A stretch of DNA of 5,432 nt from Candidatus Muproteobacteria bacterium RIFCSPHIGHO2_01_FULL_65_16 (GTDB lineage Bacteria > Pseudomonadota > Gammaproteobacteria > Acidiferrobacterales > Sulfurifustaceae): positions 5,086-10,517 of the forward strand of contig MFSY01000097.1 in assembly GCA_001785175.1 (NCBI GenBank). The letters run 5' to 3'. Positions 1-3,502 of this stretch are shown in pieces. The notes beneath the pieces were generated by a model. That model searched no databases. It saw only the letters and a program-made list of their open reading frames with translations, and was not told the DNA's origin. The stretch's first letter is position 1, and each line of letters starts with the position of its first letter. The translations under genes were made by a program, and so were the position numbers.

Positions 1-1
1 G

Positions 2-97
2 CGCCCGGGGACGTGGTTCCAGCCGGAGCAGAATCCCACGCTCCAGGAGCGTCACCGCCGCTGGCGCGCGGAAATGCAACGCGCGCTCGGTAACTAA
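2..97 (+). CDS. C-terminal fragment of a carbohydrate kinase, possibly glycerol kinase (5' end outside window)
   Basis: Only the last 31 codons and the TAA stop (95-97) are in the window. The frame starting at base 2 gives a charged, helix-like tail: WFQPEQNPTLQER, then HRRWRAEMQRALGN. The order F-x-P, then E-R, then W about four residues on, then RAL matches the end of glycerol kinase as I remember it from E. coli (FEPKMDDAERER, W, KRAL). Glycerol kinase is a cytoplasmic FGGY-family enzyme that phosphorylates glycerol to glycerol-3-phosphate. A glycerol-3-phosphate dehydrogenase and a phosphodiesterase at the other end of the window make this identity more attractive, but they lie over 3 kb away on the opposite strand. 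Another FGGY kinase or an unrelated protein is possible. The other plus frame here also stops (91-93) but gives a low-complexity G/A/P-rich peptide, so I prefer this frame. Confidence 0.45.
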   Translation, partial: RPGTWFQPEQNPTLQERHRRWRAEMQRALGN

Positions 98-177
98 GAG
101 CGCCTAAGAAGAACATCCACCGCAGAGGCGCGGAGAAAAATAAGCTATCAGCTATCAGCGATCAGCTAAGAGCGCCT
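94..177. repeat. 12-bp direct repeat bracketing a 60-bp repeat-rich insert
   Basis: CTAAGAGCGCCT occurs exactly at 94-105 and again at 166-177. The first copy overlaps the stop codon of the left-edge gene. The 60 bp between them hold a CCGCAGAGGCGCGGAG motif (120-135) and a 7-bp tandem repeat. The exact bracket could be a target duplication left by an insertion or a slippage duplication; the sequence alone does not decide. Confidence 0.6.
143..170. repeat. 7-bp tandem repeat, about four units
   Basis: The units are AGCTATC, AGCTATC, AGCGATC and AGCTAAG, in phase from 143 to 170. The first two are identical, the third differs at one base and the fourth at two. There is no coding context. The last unit runs into the second copy of the 12-bp direct repeat. 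Confidence 0.75.
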
Positions 178-208
178 GACAAAATGACCGGGCACAAGTC
201 GAAGTCCG

Positions 209-289
209 GCCCTCACCCCCTTCCCCTCTCCCGCCGGGAGAGGGGGTTTCAAGCCCTTCTCCCCGCGGGAGAAGGGTGGGGATGAGGGC
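209..289. repeat. Nested palindromic element with two strong hairpins inside an outer inverted repeat
   Basis: Two near-perfect hairpins sit side by side. The first, 223-245, has arms CCCCTCTCCCG and CGGGAGAGGGG around one base. The second, 254-276, has arms CCCTTCTCCC and GGGAGAAGGG around CGC. Both are enclosed by outer arms 209-220 and 278-289, which pair at 11 of 12 positions. The whole can fold as a three-way cruciform. C/G-rich units of this kind are familiar to me as dispersed intergenic repeats in proteobacterial genomes, and a related hairpin recurs at 1605-1625. It does not look like a simple terminator because no T-run follows on either strand. Confidence 0.75.
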
Positions 290-336
290 AAGACTGCGCG
301 GAGTTTTTATTTTGATATGGACTTTAAGTGTTATTG

Positions 337-366
337 ATCCGTGTTTATCCGTGTGCATCTGTGGTT
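337..366. repeat. 10-bp tandem repeat, three units
   Basis: ATCCGTGTTT, ATCCGTGTGC and ATCTGTGGTT follow each other in a 10-bp period. The shared core is ATCYGTG. This lies in the non-coding stretch between the left-edge gene and the cupin gene. I recall similar ATCCGTGT/ATCTGTGG strings as dispersed repeats in environmental bacterial genomes; that recollection is not checked here. Confidence 0.65.
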
Positions 367-377
367 CCAGCATTTTT

Positions 378-404
378 AATCTGCGAAATCTGCGTAATCT
401 GCGG
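378..404. repeat. 9-bp tandem repeat, three units (AATCTGCGN)
   Basis: Three exact 8-mers AATCTGCG occur in phase, followed by A, T and G respectively, then ATAAAA. A second, two-unit version of the same motif is at 491-511, on the far side of a copy of the 33-bp core repeat. Confidence 0.75.
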
Positions 405-420
405 ATAAAAGAATTTGTTC

Positions 421-490
421 TCTTGGCGTTCCCCGGCTTACAGCCTGCCGGGGCGGGCCCGGCGTCTTGGCGGTTAAATGTTGTTTTTTA
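421..490 (+). repeat. Dispersed palindromic repeat, copy A
   Basis: The 33-bp core at 431-463 has arms CCCCGGC (431-437) and GCCGGGG (447-453) around the 9-base loop TTACAGCCT. The right arm is followed by GCGGGCCCGGC, so it can instead pair as GCCGGG/CCCGGC (447-452 with 458-463). The two hairpins exclude each other. The core differs from copy B at 2 of 33 positions. The flank GGCGGTTAAATG followed by TGTTTTTT also matches copy B apart from a small insertion. The element lies about 25 bp beyond the stop codon of the cupin gene, which ends at 514 on the minus strand. Confidence 0.8.
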
Positions 491-511
491 AATCTGCGTT
501 AATCTGCGGAT
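491..511. repeat. AATCTGCG tandem pair
   Basis: AATCTGCGTT is followed by AATCTGCGGAT, the same 8-mer as at 378-404 but spaced by 10 instead of 9 bp. It ends only 2 bp before the cupin stop codon (514-516). Confidence 0.6.
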
Positions 512-513
512 AA

Positions 514-1002
514 TTATTTTTTCTTGTCTTCCACGAGCACGCGGTCCTTCGGGCCGGGCGGCGGGCTGTAGACCACGAGCGCCACGCCGATCTCCGGGCC
601 GGCGTTGATGTAGGCGTGCACGACGCCGCGCGGGATGTGGATCGCGTCGCCCGCCGTGACGGGAAAGGATTTGGCGCCGATCTGGATGGCGCCCCGGCCG
701 CGCAGCATGAGCACGGTGATGTCGCTGTCGGCGTGGTAGTGCAGCGGCTCGCGGTCGCGCACCTGCACCAGCACGTGCGCGGCGCGCGCGCTCCGGCCGA
801 GCGGCAGGGCCTTGATGTTATCGCCCGGCGCGAGCGGATCTTCCGCCAGCAGTTGTTCCAGGTTCTTCGGCGCCGCCGGCGCGGTCGCGCCCGCCTCCGG
901 CCCGAGCCATTGGCCGGCGAGGGTCTGGGCCGGGAAAAGCAGGCACAACAACACCCACCCCGGCAGCTGTGATATGGATTTTACGACCGCGCCGCGGAGC
1001 AA
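514..1002 (-). CDS. Small exported single-domain cupin protein
   Basis: The product has 162 residues if translation starts at the TTG at 1002. Residues 1-29 look like a signal peptide: basic residues R3 and K8, a hydrophobic stretch at about 14-24 (GWVLLCLLF), and a likely cleavage site after AQTLA at 29. Residues 83-135 form one cupin barrel. Cupin motif 1 appears as LHYHADSD with H88 and H90, but the usual glutamate is replaced by an acidic D. Motif 2 is textbook, G118-x5-PRG-x2-H129-x3-N133. This suggests a metal-binding periplasmic or lipid-associated barrel, but the family is too diverse to name a ligand or reaction. The tail (VEDKKK) is strongly charged. The gene begins 27 bp after the RRM gene stop, so the two are probably cotranscribed. 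No good ribosome binding site precedes the TTG. A GTG at 954, preceded by GGGGTGG, is an alternative start but would remove the basic part of the signal peptide. Confidence 0.85.
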   Translation of the reverse strand: MLRGAVVKSISQLPGWVLLCLLFPAQTLAGQWLGPEAGATAPAAPKNLEQLLAEDPLAPGDNIKALPLGRSARAAHVLVQVRDREPLHYHADSDITVLMLRGRGAIQIGAKSFPVTAGDAIHIPRGVVHAYINAGPEIGVALVVYSPPPGPKDRVLVEDKKK

Positions 1003-1029
1003 AGGTGATTCCGGCGGGCTGAATCGGGA

Positions 1030-1386
1030 CTATTTCGCCGCGTGCTGGCGGGGCGATTCCGTCTGGTGACCGTTCTGGCGCCGGGCCTCCCGGCGCTGCT
1101 CTCCTTCCATCCATGGCATCCGGTTCACCCGCCGTTCCTGGCGGCTGCGGTAGACGCATTCACGCACGGTGATGCGGCGTCCCTTGAGGAGCGCCTGATC
1201 CAGTCCCGCGATGGCGTCGCGCGCGGCCTCGTCCGGCACGAGGTACACATGGCCGTAACCCAGCGGCGCGTCCGTGGCCGTGTCCTTGATGACAAGGGCG
1301 TCTATCACGGTGCCGTACACGGCGAAGACGTTGCGCAGGTCGTCCGAGGTAACAGTTGCTTCGAGGTTGCCCACGAATATGTTCAT
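1030..1386 (-). CDS. Single-RRM RNA-binding protein
   Basis: The 118-residue product starts with an RNA recognition motif at about residues 2-76. RNP2 is IFVGNL (3-8). RNP1 is LGYGHVYL (42-49), against the usual K/R-G-F/Y-G/A-F/Y-V-x-F/Y. The aromatic at RNP1 position 3 (Y44) and the RNP2 aromatic (F4) remain, while the basic first position is L and the aromatic fifth position is H46. Residues 79-118 are a basic tail rich in R, Q and E (RSRQERR, RREARRQ), probably disordered and possibly adding RNA affinity. Such small one-RRM proteins are known in cyanobacteria and proteobacteria, where some respond to cold, but the RNA targets of this one are unknown. The ATG is well supported by GGAGGGA at 1392-1398, five bases upstream. 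It is first in a probable two-gene unit with the cupin gene. Confidence 0.92.
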   Translation of the reverse strand: MNIFVGNLEATVTSDDLRNVFAVYGTVIDALVIKDTATDAPLGYGHVYLVPDEAARDAIAGLDQALLKGRRITVRECVYRSRQERRVNRMPWMEGEQRREARRQNGHQTESPRQHAAK

Positions 1387-1391
1387 GTCAG

Positions 1392-1398
1392 TCCCTCC
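1392..1398 (-). promoter_or_regulatory. Strong ribosome binding site of the RRM gene
   Basis: The minus strand reads GGAGGGA five bases before the ATG at 1386. This is the best Shine-Dalgarno sequence in the left half of the window and it fixes the RRM start. No convincing -35/-10 pair could be found upstream. Confidence 0.75.
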
Positions 1399-1530
1399 AT
1401 GAGCCTGTTACGAGCGCGCCCATTCTGTTGAATGTCGGCGCCGATGGCAACCCCCATGACGGCCGGGGGGGCGATATGATCGAGAAGTGAAGGATTCTTA
1501 AAGCATTTACCCTAGAAAAAGCAGTCTAAC

Positions 1531-1554
1531 CGCCAAGACGCCAAGGACGCCAAG
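1531..1554. repeat. CGCCAAG tandem repeat, three units
   Basis: The 7-mer CGCCAAG occurs at 1531, 1539 and 1548, separated by A, GA and then TG, giving a period of 8-9 bp. The reverse complement CTTGGCG begins the palindromic repeat copies A (422) and B (1739). CGCCAAGG also occurs at 3140 and 3344. The motif is therefore a recurring building block of these spacers. Confidence 0.7.
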
Positions 1555-1583
1555 TGTATGCAAGACTTACTGATCCGGTCGTC

Positions 1584-1656
1584 AAATAGTGCATGTCGCC
1601 CTGTCCTTCTCCCGCGGGGAGAAGGGACCCGGGGCTTGTCGGGATGCGCACTATTT
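1584..1656. repeat. Palindromic element with 9-bp outer arms and inner hairpin
   Basis: The outer arms are AAATAGTGC (1584-1592) and GCACTATTT (1648-1656), a perfect 9-bp inverted repeat. Inside is a hairpin, CCTTCTCCC (1605-1613) with GGGAGAAGG (1617-1625) around GCG, closely related to the hairpin at 254-276. The A/T-rich ends and the GC-rich centre differ sharply in composition. It resembles a small non-autonomous palindromic repeat with no coding content. No flanking target duplication was evident. Confidence 0.7.
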
Positions 1657-1692
1657 ATCGTTCTCCTCAGTAAATACTCCTCCAAGAAGTGC

Positions 1693-1709
1693 CTCACCCA
1701 ATGGGTGAG
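1693..1709. repeat. Short perfect hairpin (CTCACCC / GGGTGAG)
   Basis: CTCACCC (1693-1699) pairs with GGGTGAG (1703-1709) around AAT. The stem is short and no T-run follows directly on either strand, so a terminator role is unproven. It lies 15 bp left of repeat copy B. Confidence 0.5.
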
Positions 1710-1724
1710 CCGTATTTCATTCAT

Positions 1725-1804
1725 GGCGTTTTGATTTTCTTGGCGTCCCCCGGCTTACAGCATGCCGGGGCAGGCCCGGCGGCGGTTCAAATGCTGTTTT
1801 TAGG
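1725..1804 (+). repeat. 80-bp palindromic repeat, copy B (left arm of inverted pair)
   Basis: This copy starts GGCGTTTTGATTTTCTTGGC and ends CAAATGCTGTTTTTAGG. Read against the reverse complement of 3064-3143 it has the same length, no gaps and 7 mismatches in 80, about 91% identity. The core at 1748-1780 carries the hairpin CCCCGGC/GCCGGGG (loop TTACAGCAT) and the competing hairpin GCCGGG/CCCGGC. It stops one base before the stop codon of the PP-loop gene (1806-1808). It may therefore also form the 3' end of that transcript, although it is not a typical terminator. Confidence 0.88.
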
Positions 1805-1805
1805 T

Positions 1806-2528
1806 TTATCCGCCCATCAAACCGCCTGCTGCACCGCCACCCCCCCGTTCCCCGGGCTCCTCCGCCGGCAGGACATCGGCGAACACGAAGCCGTCGCGTT
1901 CGACCACCGGCCCGGTTTTGACGCCGATGGGCCGGGCGAACATGGGGCCGGCGTGGCAGAAGGTGTGGAATTCGCCGTTTTCGCCGCAGCAGTCGGCGCC
2001 CGCCGGCAGTTCGGCGAGCAGCCGTTCATCGAATGCGCGTCCGGCCAGTGCCGCGGGCAGGCGTTTGGGATCAACGCAGGTCAGGATCGCGCGCAGGCCG
2101 GCGGCGAGCATCGCGCGCGCCAGTTGCGCGGTGTCCCGGCCCCAGAGCGGAAACACCGGCGTTATGCCAGTGCCCGCCAGTTGCCGCTCGCGGTAGGCGC
2201 GCACGTCCGGCAGGAACAGATCGCCGAAGGCCATGTGCGTGACGCCCTCGGCCACGGCGCGCTCGATCAGCGCCCGCATGCGCGTTTCGTATTCGTCGTT
2301 CGGGCACGGGTGCGGCAGCGGTACCGGCCAGAGCGGCAGACCGGCGGCGTCCGCCTGCGCCGCGAGCAGCTCCGCGCGCACGCCGTGCATCGCCACGCGG
2401 TTGAAGCTCTCGTTCACCGTGGTGACGAGGCCGACGATGTCGTACCGGCGCGACTGGCGCAGCGTATGCAGCGCCCAGGCGCTGTCCTTGCCGCTGGACC
2501 AGGAGAGCAGGAGTCTGGGTTTTGTCAT
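1806..2528 (-). CDS. PP-loop ATP-pyrophosphatase family protein, Dph6-like (adenine nucleotide alpha hydrolase superfamily)
   Basis: The product has 240 residues. The PP-loop at 11-16 is SSGKDS (in LLLSWSSGKDSAWALH), which binds ATP pyrophosphate in the N-type ATPase superfamily. Family marks follow: HGVR at 48-51, GDLFLPDVR at 102-110, GTGITPVFPLWG at 119-130, and GENGEFHTF at 182-190. The last resembles the GE-GEFHT signature of archaeal and eukaryotic diphthine-ammonia ligase (Dph6). Bacteria are not known to make diphthamide, so the substrate here is unknown; an ATP-dependent adenylation or amidation in the cytoplasm is the inference. After about residue 225 the tail is Gly/Ala-rich and looks unstructured. 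The ATG at 2528 places the PP-loop the usual short distance from the start. An in-frame ATG at 2546, adding MARSGA and overlapping the upstream stop as TGATG, is an equally possible coupled start. Confidence 0.9.
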   Translation of the reverse strand: MTKPRLLLSWSSGKDSAWALHTLRQSRRYDIVGLVTTVNESFNRVAMHGVRAELLAAQADAAGLPLWPVPLPHPCPNDEYETRMRALIERAVAEGVTHMAFGDLFLPDVRAYRERQLAGTGITPVFPLWGRDTAQLARAMLAAGLRAILTCVDPKRLPAALAGRAFDERLLAELPAGADCCGENGEFHTFCHAGPMFARPIGVKTGPVVERDGFVFADVLPAEEPGERGGGGAAGGLMGG

Positions 2529-2545
2529 CGCGCCGGAACGGGCCA

Positions 2546-2968
2546 TCACGTCGGCTGTTCGGTGCGGTACATCCAGCCCACGATCGCGCCCGCCGCGACG
2601 TACTCGACGATCCCGCCGAGGAACCACCACGCCGCCAGCACCGCGGGAATGGGCAGGACCACGTACGAGACCGCGCCGTACAGGGTGAAGTAGAACAGCC
2701 CCATGTACAGGCCGAAGCGCATGCCCTGGGCCACGCCGGCCTTGTGGCGCTCGTAGCCCTGGGCGTAGATCAGCGTGAAGAACAGCGTCGAGACCGCCAT
2801 GCCCGCCCACAGCAGCGGCATGAGCCGCGCGAGATCCGGCGCCGGGCGCCACACCGCGGCGGTCTCCCGGTACATATCCTGCAGCAGGGCGGTGTAGAGG
2901 ACGATTTCCAGACCCAGAATGACGGCTAAAGCCGCGAGGCTGGCGTGCAACCAACGCTTCAGGTTCAT
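2546..2968 (-). CDS. Small membrane protein with about four transmembrane helices, function unknown
   Basis: The product has 140 residues. Likely membrane segments are at about 9-29 (ASLAALAVILGLEIVLYTAL), 48-69 (MPLLWAGMAVSTLFFTLIYA), 84-105 and 107-132. There is no signal peptide apart from the first helix, and no catalytic motif. A conserved-looking segment runs through FFTLIYAQGYE (63-73) and GVAQGMRFGLYMG (78-90), with charged residues and glycines between helices 2 and 3. I recall similar small integral membrane proteins annotated only as hypothetical or DUF, and cannot name a family safely. The start at 2968 is fixed by AAGGAG six bases upstream; a longer reading from 3019 would put non-hydrophobic residues before a good start and is unlikely. 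Its TGA (2548-2546) overlaps the alternative ATG of the PP-loop gene, so the two are almost surely cotranscribed. Confidence 0.87.
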   Translation of the reverse strand: MNLKRWLHASLAALAVILGLEIVLYTALLQDMYRETAAVWRPAPDLARLMPLLWAGMAVSTLFFTLIYAQGYERHKAGVAQGMRFGLYMGLFYFTLYGAVSYVVLPIPAVLAAWWFLGGIVEYVAAGAIVGWMYRTEQPT

Positions 2969-2974
2969 GGCGGT

Positions 2975-2980
2975 CTCCTT
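2975..2980 (-). promoter_or_regulatory. Ribosome binding site that decides the membrane protein start
   Basis: The minus strand reads AAGGAG six bases before the ATG at 2968. It selects this start over upstream in-frame codons in the same open frame. Confidence 0.75.
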
Positions 2981-3063
2981 GTCGGTTTGCGGCTGGTATT
3001 TCGCAGGCGGGCAAGCCACCCGCGCGTGATGCCGGGCACGAGATTACCACCGAAGCTGTTTAT

Positions 3064-3143
3064 CCTGAAAACGGCATTTGAACCGCCGCCGGGCCTGCCC
3101 CGGCATGTTGTAAGCCGGTGATCGCCAGGAAAATCAAAACGCC
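3064..3143 (-). repeat. 80-bp palindromic repeat, copy C (right arm of inverted pair)
   Basis: The reverse complement of this stretch aligns without gaps to 1725-1804 with 7 differences. The core (3088-3120) reads CACCGGC, loop TTACAACAT, GCCGGGG, so the first hairpin has one mismatched pair while the competing GCCGGG/CCCGGC hairpin is intact. It lies about 95 bp upstream of the membrane protein start, so a promoter for that operon must sit inside or close to it. Confidence 0.88.
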
Positions 3144-3189
3144 AAGGAACCAATGGCGCTGACTTAAGGAAAAAAACCTCTGATTACGT

Positions 3190-3304
3190 CGTCATTCCGG
3201 CGGGGGCCTGCCCCGGCATGATTGAAGCCGGGGCCGGAATCCAGGGTTTAAAAAAACATCGGCCGATAGGCCGATTCTGGATGCCAGCTTTCGCTGGCAT
3301 GACG
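3190..3304. repeat. Composite interspersed palindromic element (two head-to-head units)
   Basis: Unit 1 (3190-3244) begins CGTCATTCCGGC and ends GCCGGAATCCAG. Unit 2 (3277-3304) is CTGGATGCCAGC, loop TTTC, GCTGGCATGACG, with a perfect 8-bp stem (3281-3288 with 3293-3300). The two are inverted relative to each other, so the outer ends match at 10 of 12 positions, as do the inner ends. Between them is a third perfect hairpin, ATCGGCC/GGCCGAT around GATA (3258-3275). I recognise the CATTCC...GGAATCCAG pattern as a common proteobacterial intergenic repeat. Its translation (CQRKLASR and similar) gives a well-known kind of spurious ORF, and I reject it as a gene. Confidence 0.8.
3201..3233 (-). repeat. 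Dispersed palindromic repeat core, copy D, nested in unit 1 of the composite element
   Basis: Read on the minus strand, the arms CCCCGGC and GCCGGGG enclose the 9-base loop TTCAATCAT and are followed by CAGGCCC, as in copies A to C. It differs from copy B at 6 of 33 positions, mostly in the loop and at the end. It occupies the place where the minimal form of this element has only a tetraloop between ATTCCGGC (3194-3201) and GCCGGAAT (3233-3240). Confidence 0.65.
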
Positions 3305-3374
3305 GAGTTTTTGCTTGTGGTGGCTTTAAGGTTAGTGCCATTGCGCCAAGGAACCTTTGAATAAGAAGTCTTCG

Positions 3375-3444
3375 CCGCAAAGAACGCAAAGGTTTTTCTG
3401 TTGATTATCCGATGCTTTTCTTTGCGCCCTTTGCGTCTTTGCGG
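3375..3444. repeat. Inverted repeat built from CGCAAAG tandem units
   Basis: CCGCAAAGAACGCAAAGG (3375-3392) is complementary to CCTTTGCGTCTTTGCGG (3428-3444) except for one bulged base. Each arm is itself a two-unit tandem of GCAAAG or CTTTGCG; another CTTTGCG at 3420-3426 extends the right arm. It lies about 60 bp beyond the dehydrogenase stop at 3503 on the minus strand. The arms could form a long hairpin at the 3' end of that transcript, but the 35-base loop is larger than in a classical terminator. Confidence 0.65.
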
Positions 3445-3502
3445 TGAATGCTCTTAATCAGTTTCCATAAGTAACGAAATGCGGCGCATCAGCAGCCGCG
3501 CA

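Larger units (their letters stand above)
98..513. other. Repeat-rich spacer without a gene
   Basis: This 416-bp stretch between convergent genes is largely composed of the repeats listed separately: the direct and 7-bp repeats, the cruciform element, the 10-bp and 9-bp tandems, and palindromic copy A. Two open frames cross it (155-373 minus, 276-491 plus). Their products, such as SPGGRGEGGEG and IFNLRNLRNLRI, are simply the repeats translated. No tRNA, small RNA or terminator with a T-run was recognised. Confidence 0.8.
1387..1805. other. Spacer between the PP-loop gene end and the RRM gene start, without a gene
   Basis: It holds the upstream region of the RRM gene (about 1387-1510) and then the CGCCAAG tandem, the palindrome at 1584-1656, the short hairpin at 1693-1709 and palindromic copy B. 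The open frame 1512-1724 (minus) contains repeat translation (SPRGRRTG) and has no family features. I found no strong promoter for the RRM gene: TTTAAG and TCATAT spaced by 17 are present around 1477-1505, but each matches consensus at only about three of six positions. Confidence 0.7.
3140..3355. repeat. CGCCAAGGAACC direct repeats and paired TTAAG...GCCATT motifs around the 3190-3304 element
   Basis: The 12-mer CGCCAAGGAACC occurs exactly at 3140-3151 and 3344-3355. Next to each copy, facing inward, is a TTAAG-AG-GCCATT block: 3152-3167 read on the minus strand and 3326-3342 on the plus strand. The two blocks are similar but inverted, while the 12-mers are direct. The interval between them contains the composite element at 3190-3304. 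Confidence 0.55.
2969..3502. other. Repeat-rich spacer between the dehydrogenase and the membrane protein gene
   Basis: Apart from the membrane protein's ribosome binding site, the stretch holds copy C, the direct repeats at 3140 and 3344, the composite palindromic element and the CGCAAAG inverted repeat. The frames 2965-3153 and 3192-3389 (minus) are repeat translations without protein features. No clear promoter or U-tailed terminator was recognised. Confidence 0.75.

Noticed and set aside
155..373. Open frame on the minus strand in the left spacer
   Set aside because: The product is a translation of the C/G-rich hairpins and tandem repeats, with runs such as SPGGRGEGGEG; no start signal or family features.
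276..491. Plus-strand open frame of 71 codons
   Set aside because: It reads through the 10-bp and 9-bp tandems (NLRNLRNLR) and repeat copy A, so it is repeat translation.
378..511. Possible CRISPR array from the AATCTGCG repeats
   Set aside because: Units are 8-9 bp without regular unique spacers and no cas gene is present.
1477..1505. Possible promoter of the RRM gene (TTTAAG, 17 bp, TCATAT)
   Set aside because: Each hexamer matches the sigma70 consensus at about half its positions, which is expected by chance in this AT-richer patch.
1689..2693. Long plus-strand open frame opposite the PP-loop gene
   Set aside because: GC-rich antisense shadow; rich in R, H, A and G without any motif, while the minus strand encodes a clear PP-loop protein.
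2529..3050. Upstream extension of the PP-loop frame to 3050
   Set aside because: The extension overlaps the membrane protein in another frame and has a low-complexity R/G/A-rich sequence; the true N-terminus lies at 2528 or 2546.
3192..3389. Minus-strand open frame of 65 codons
   Set aside because: It carries the CQRKLASR-type peptide that the composite palindromic repeat gives when translated; no ribosome binding site.
3481..3499. Possible terminator for the dehydrogenase transcript (GCGGC / GCCGC)
   Set aside because: The stem is only 5 bp, it touches the stop region, and no U-run follows.
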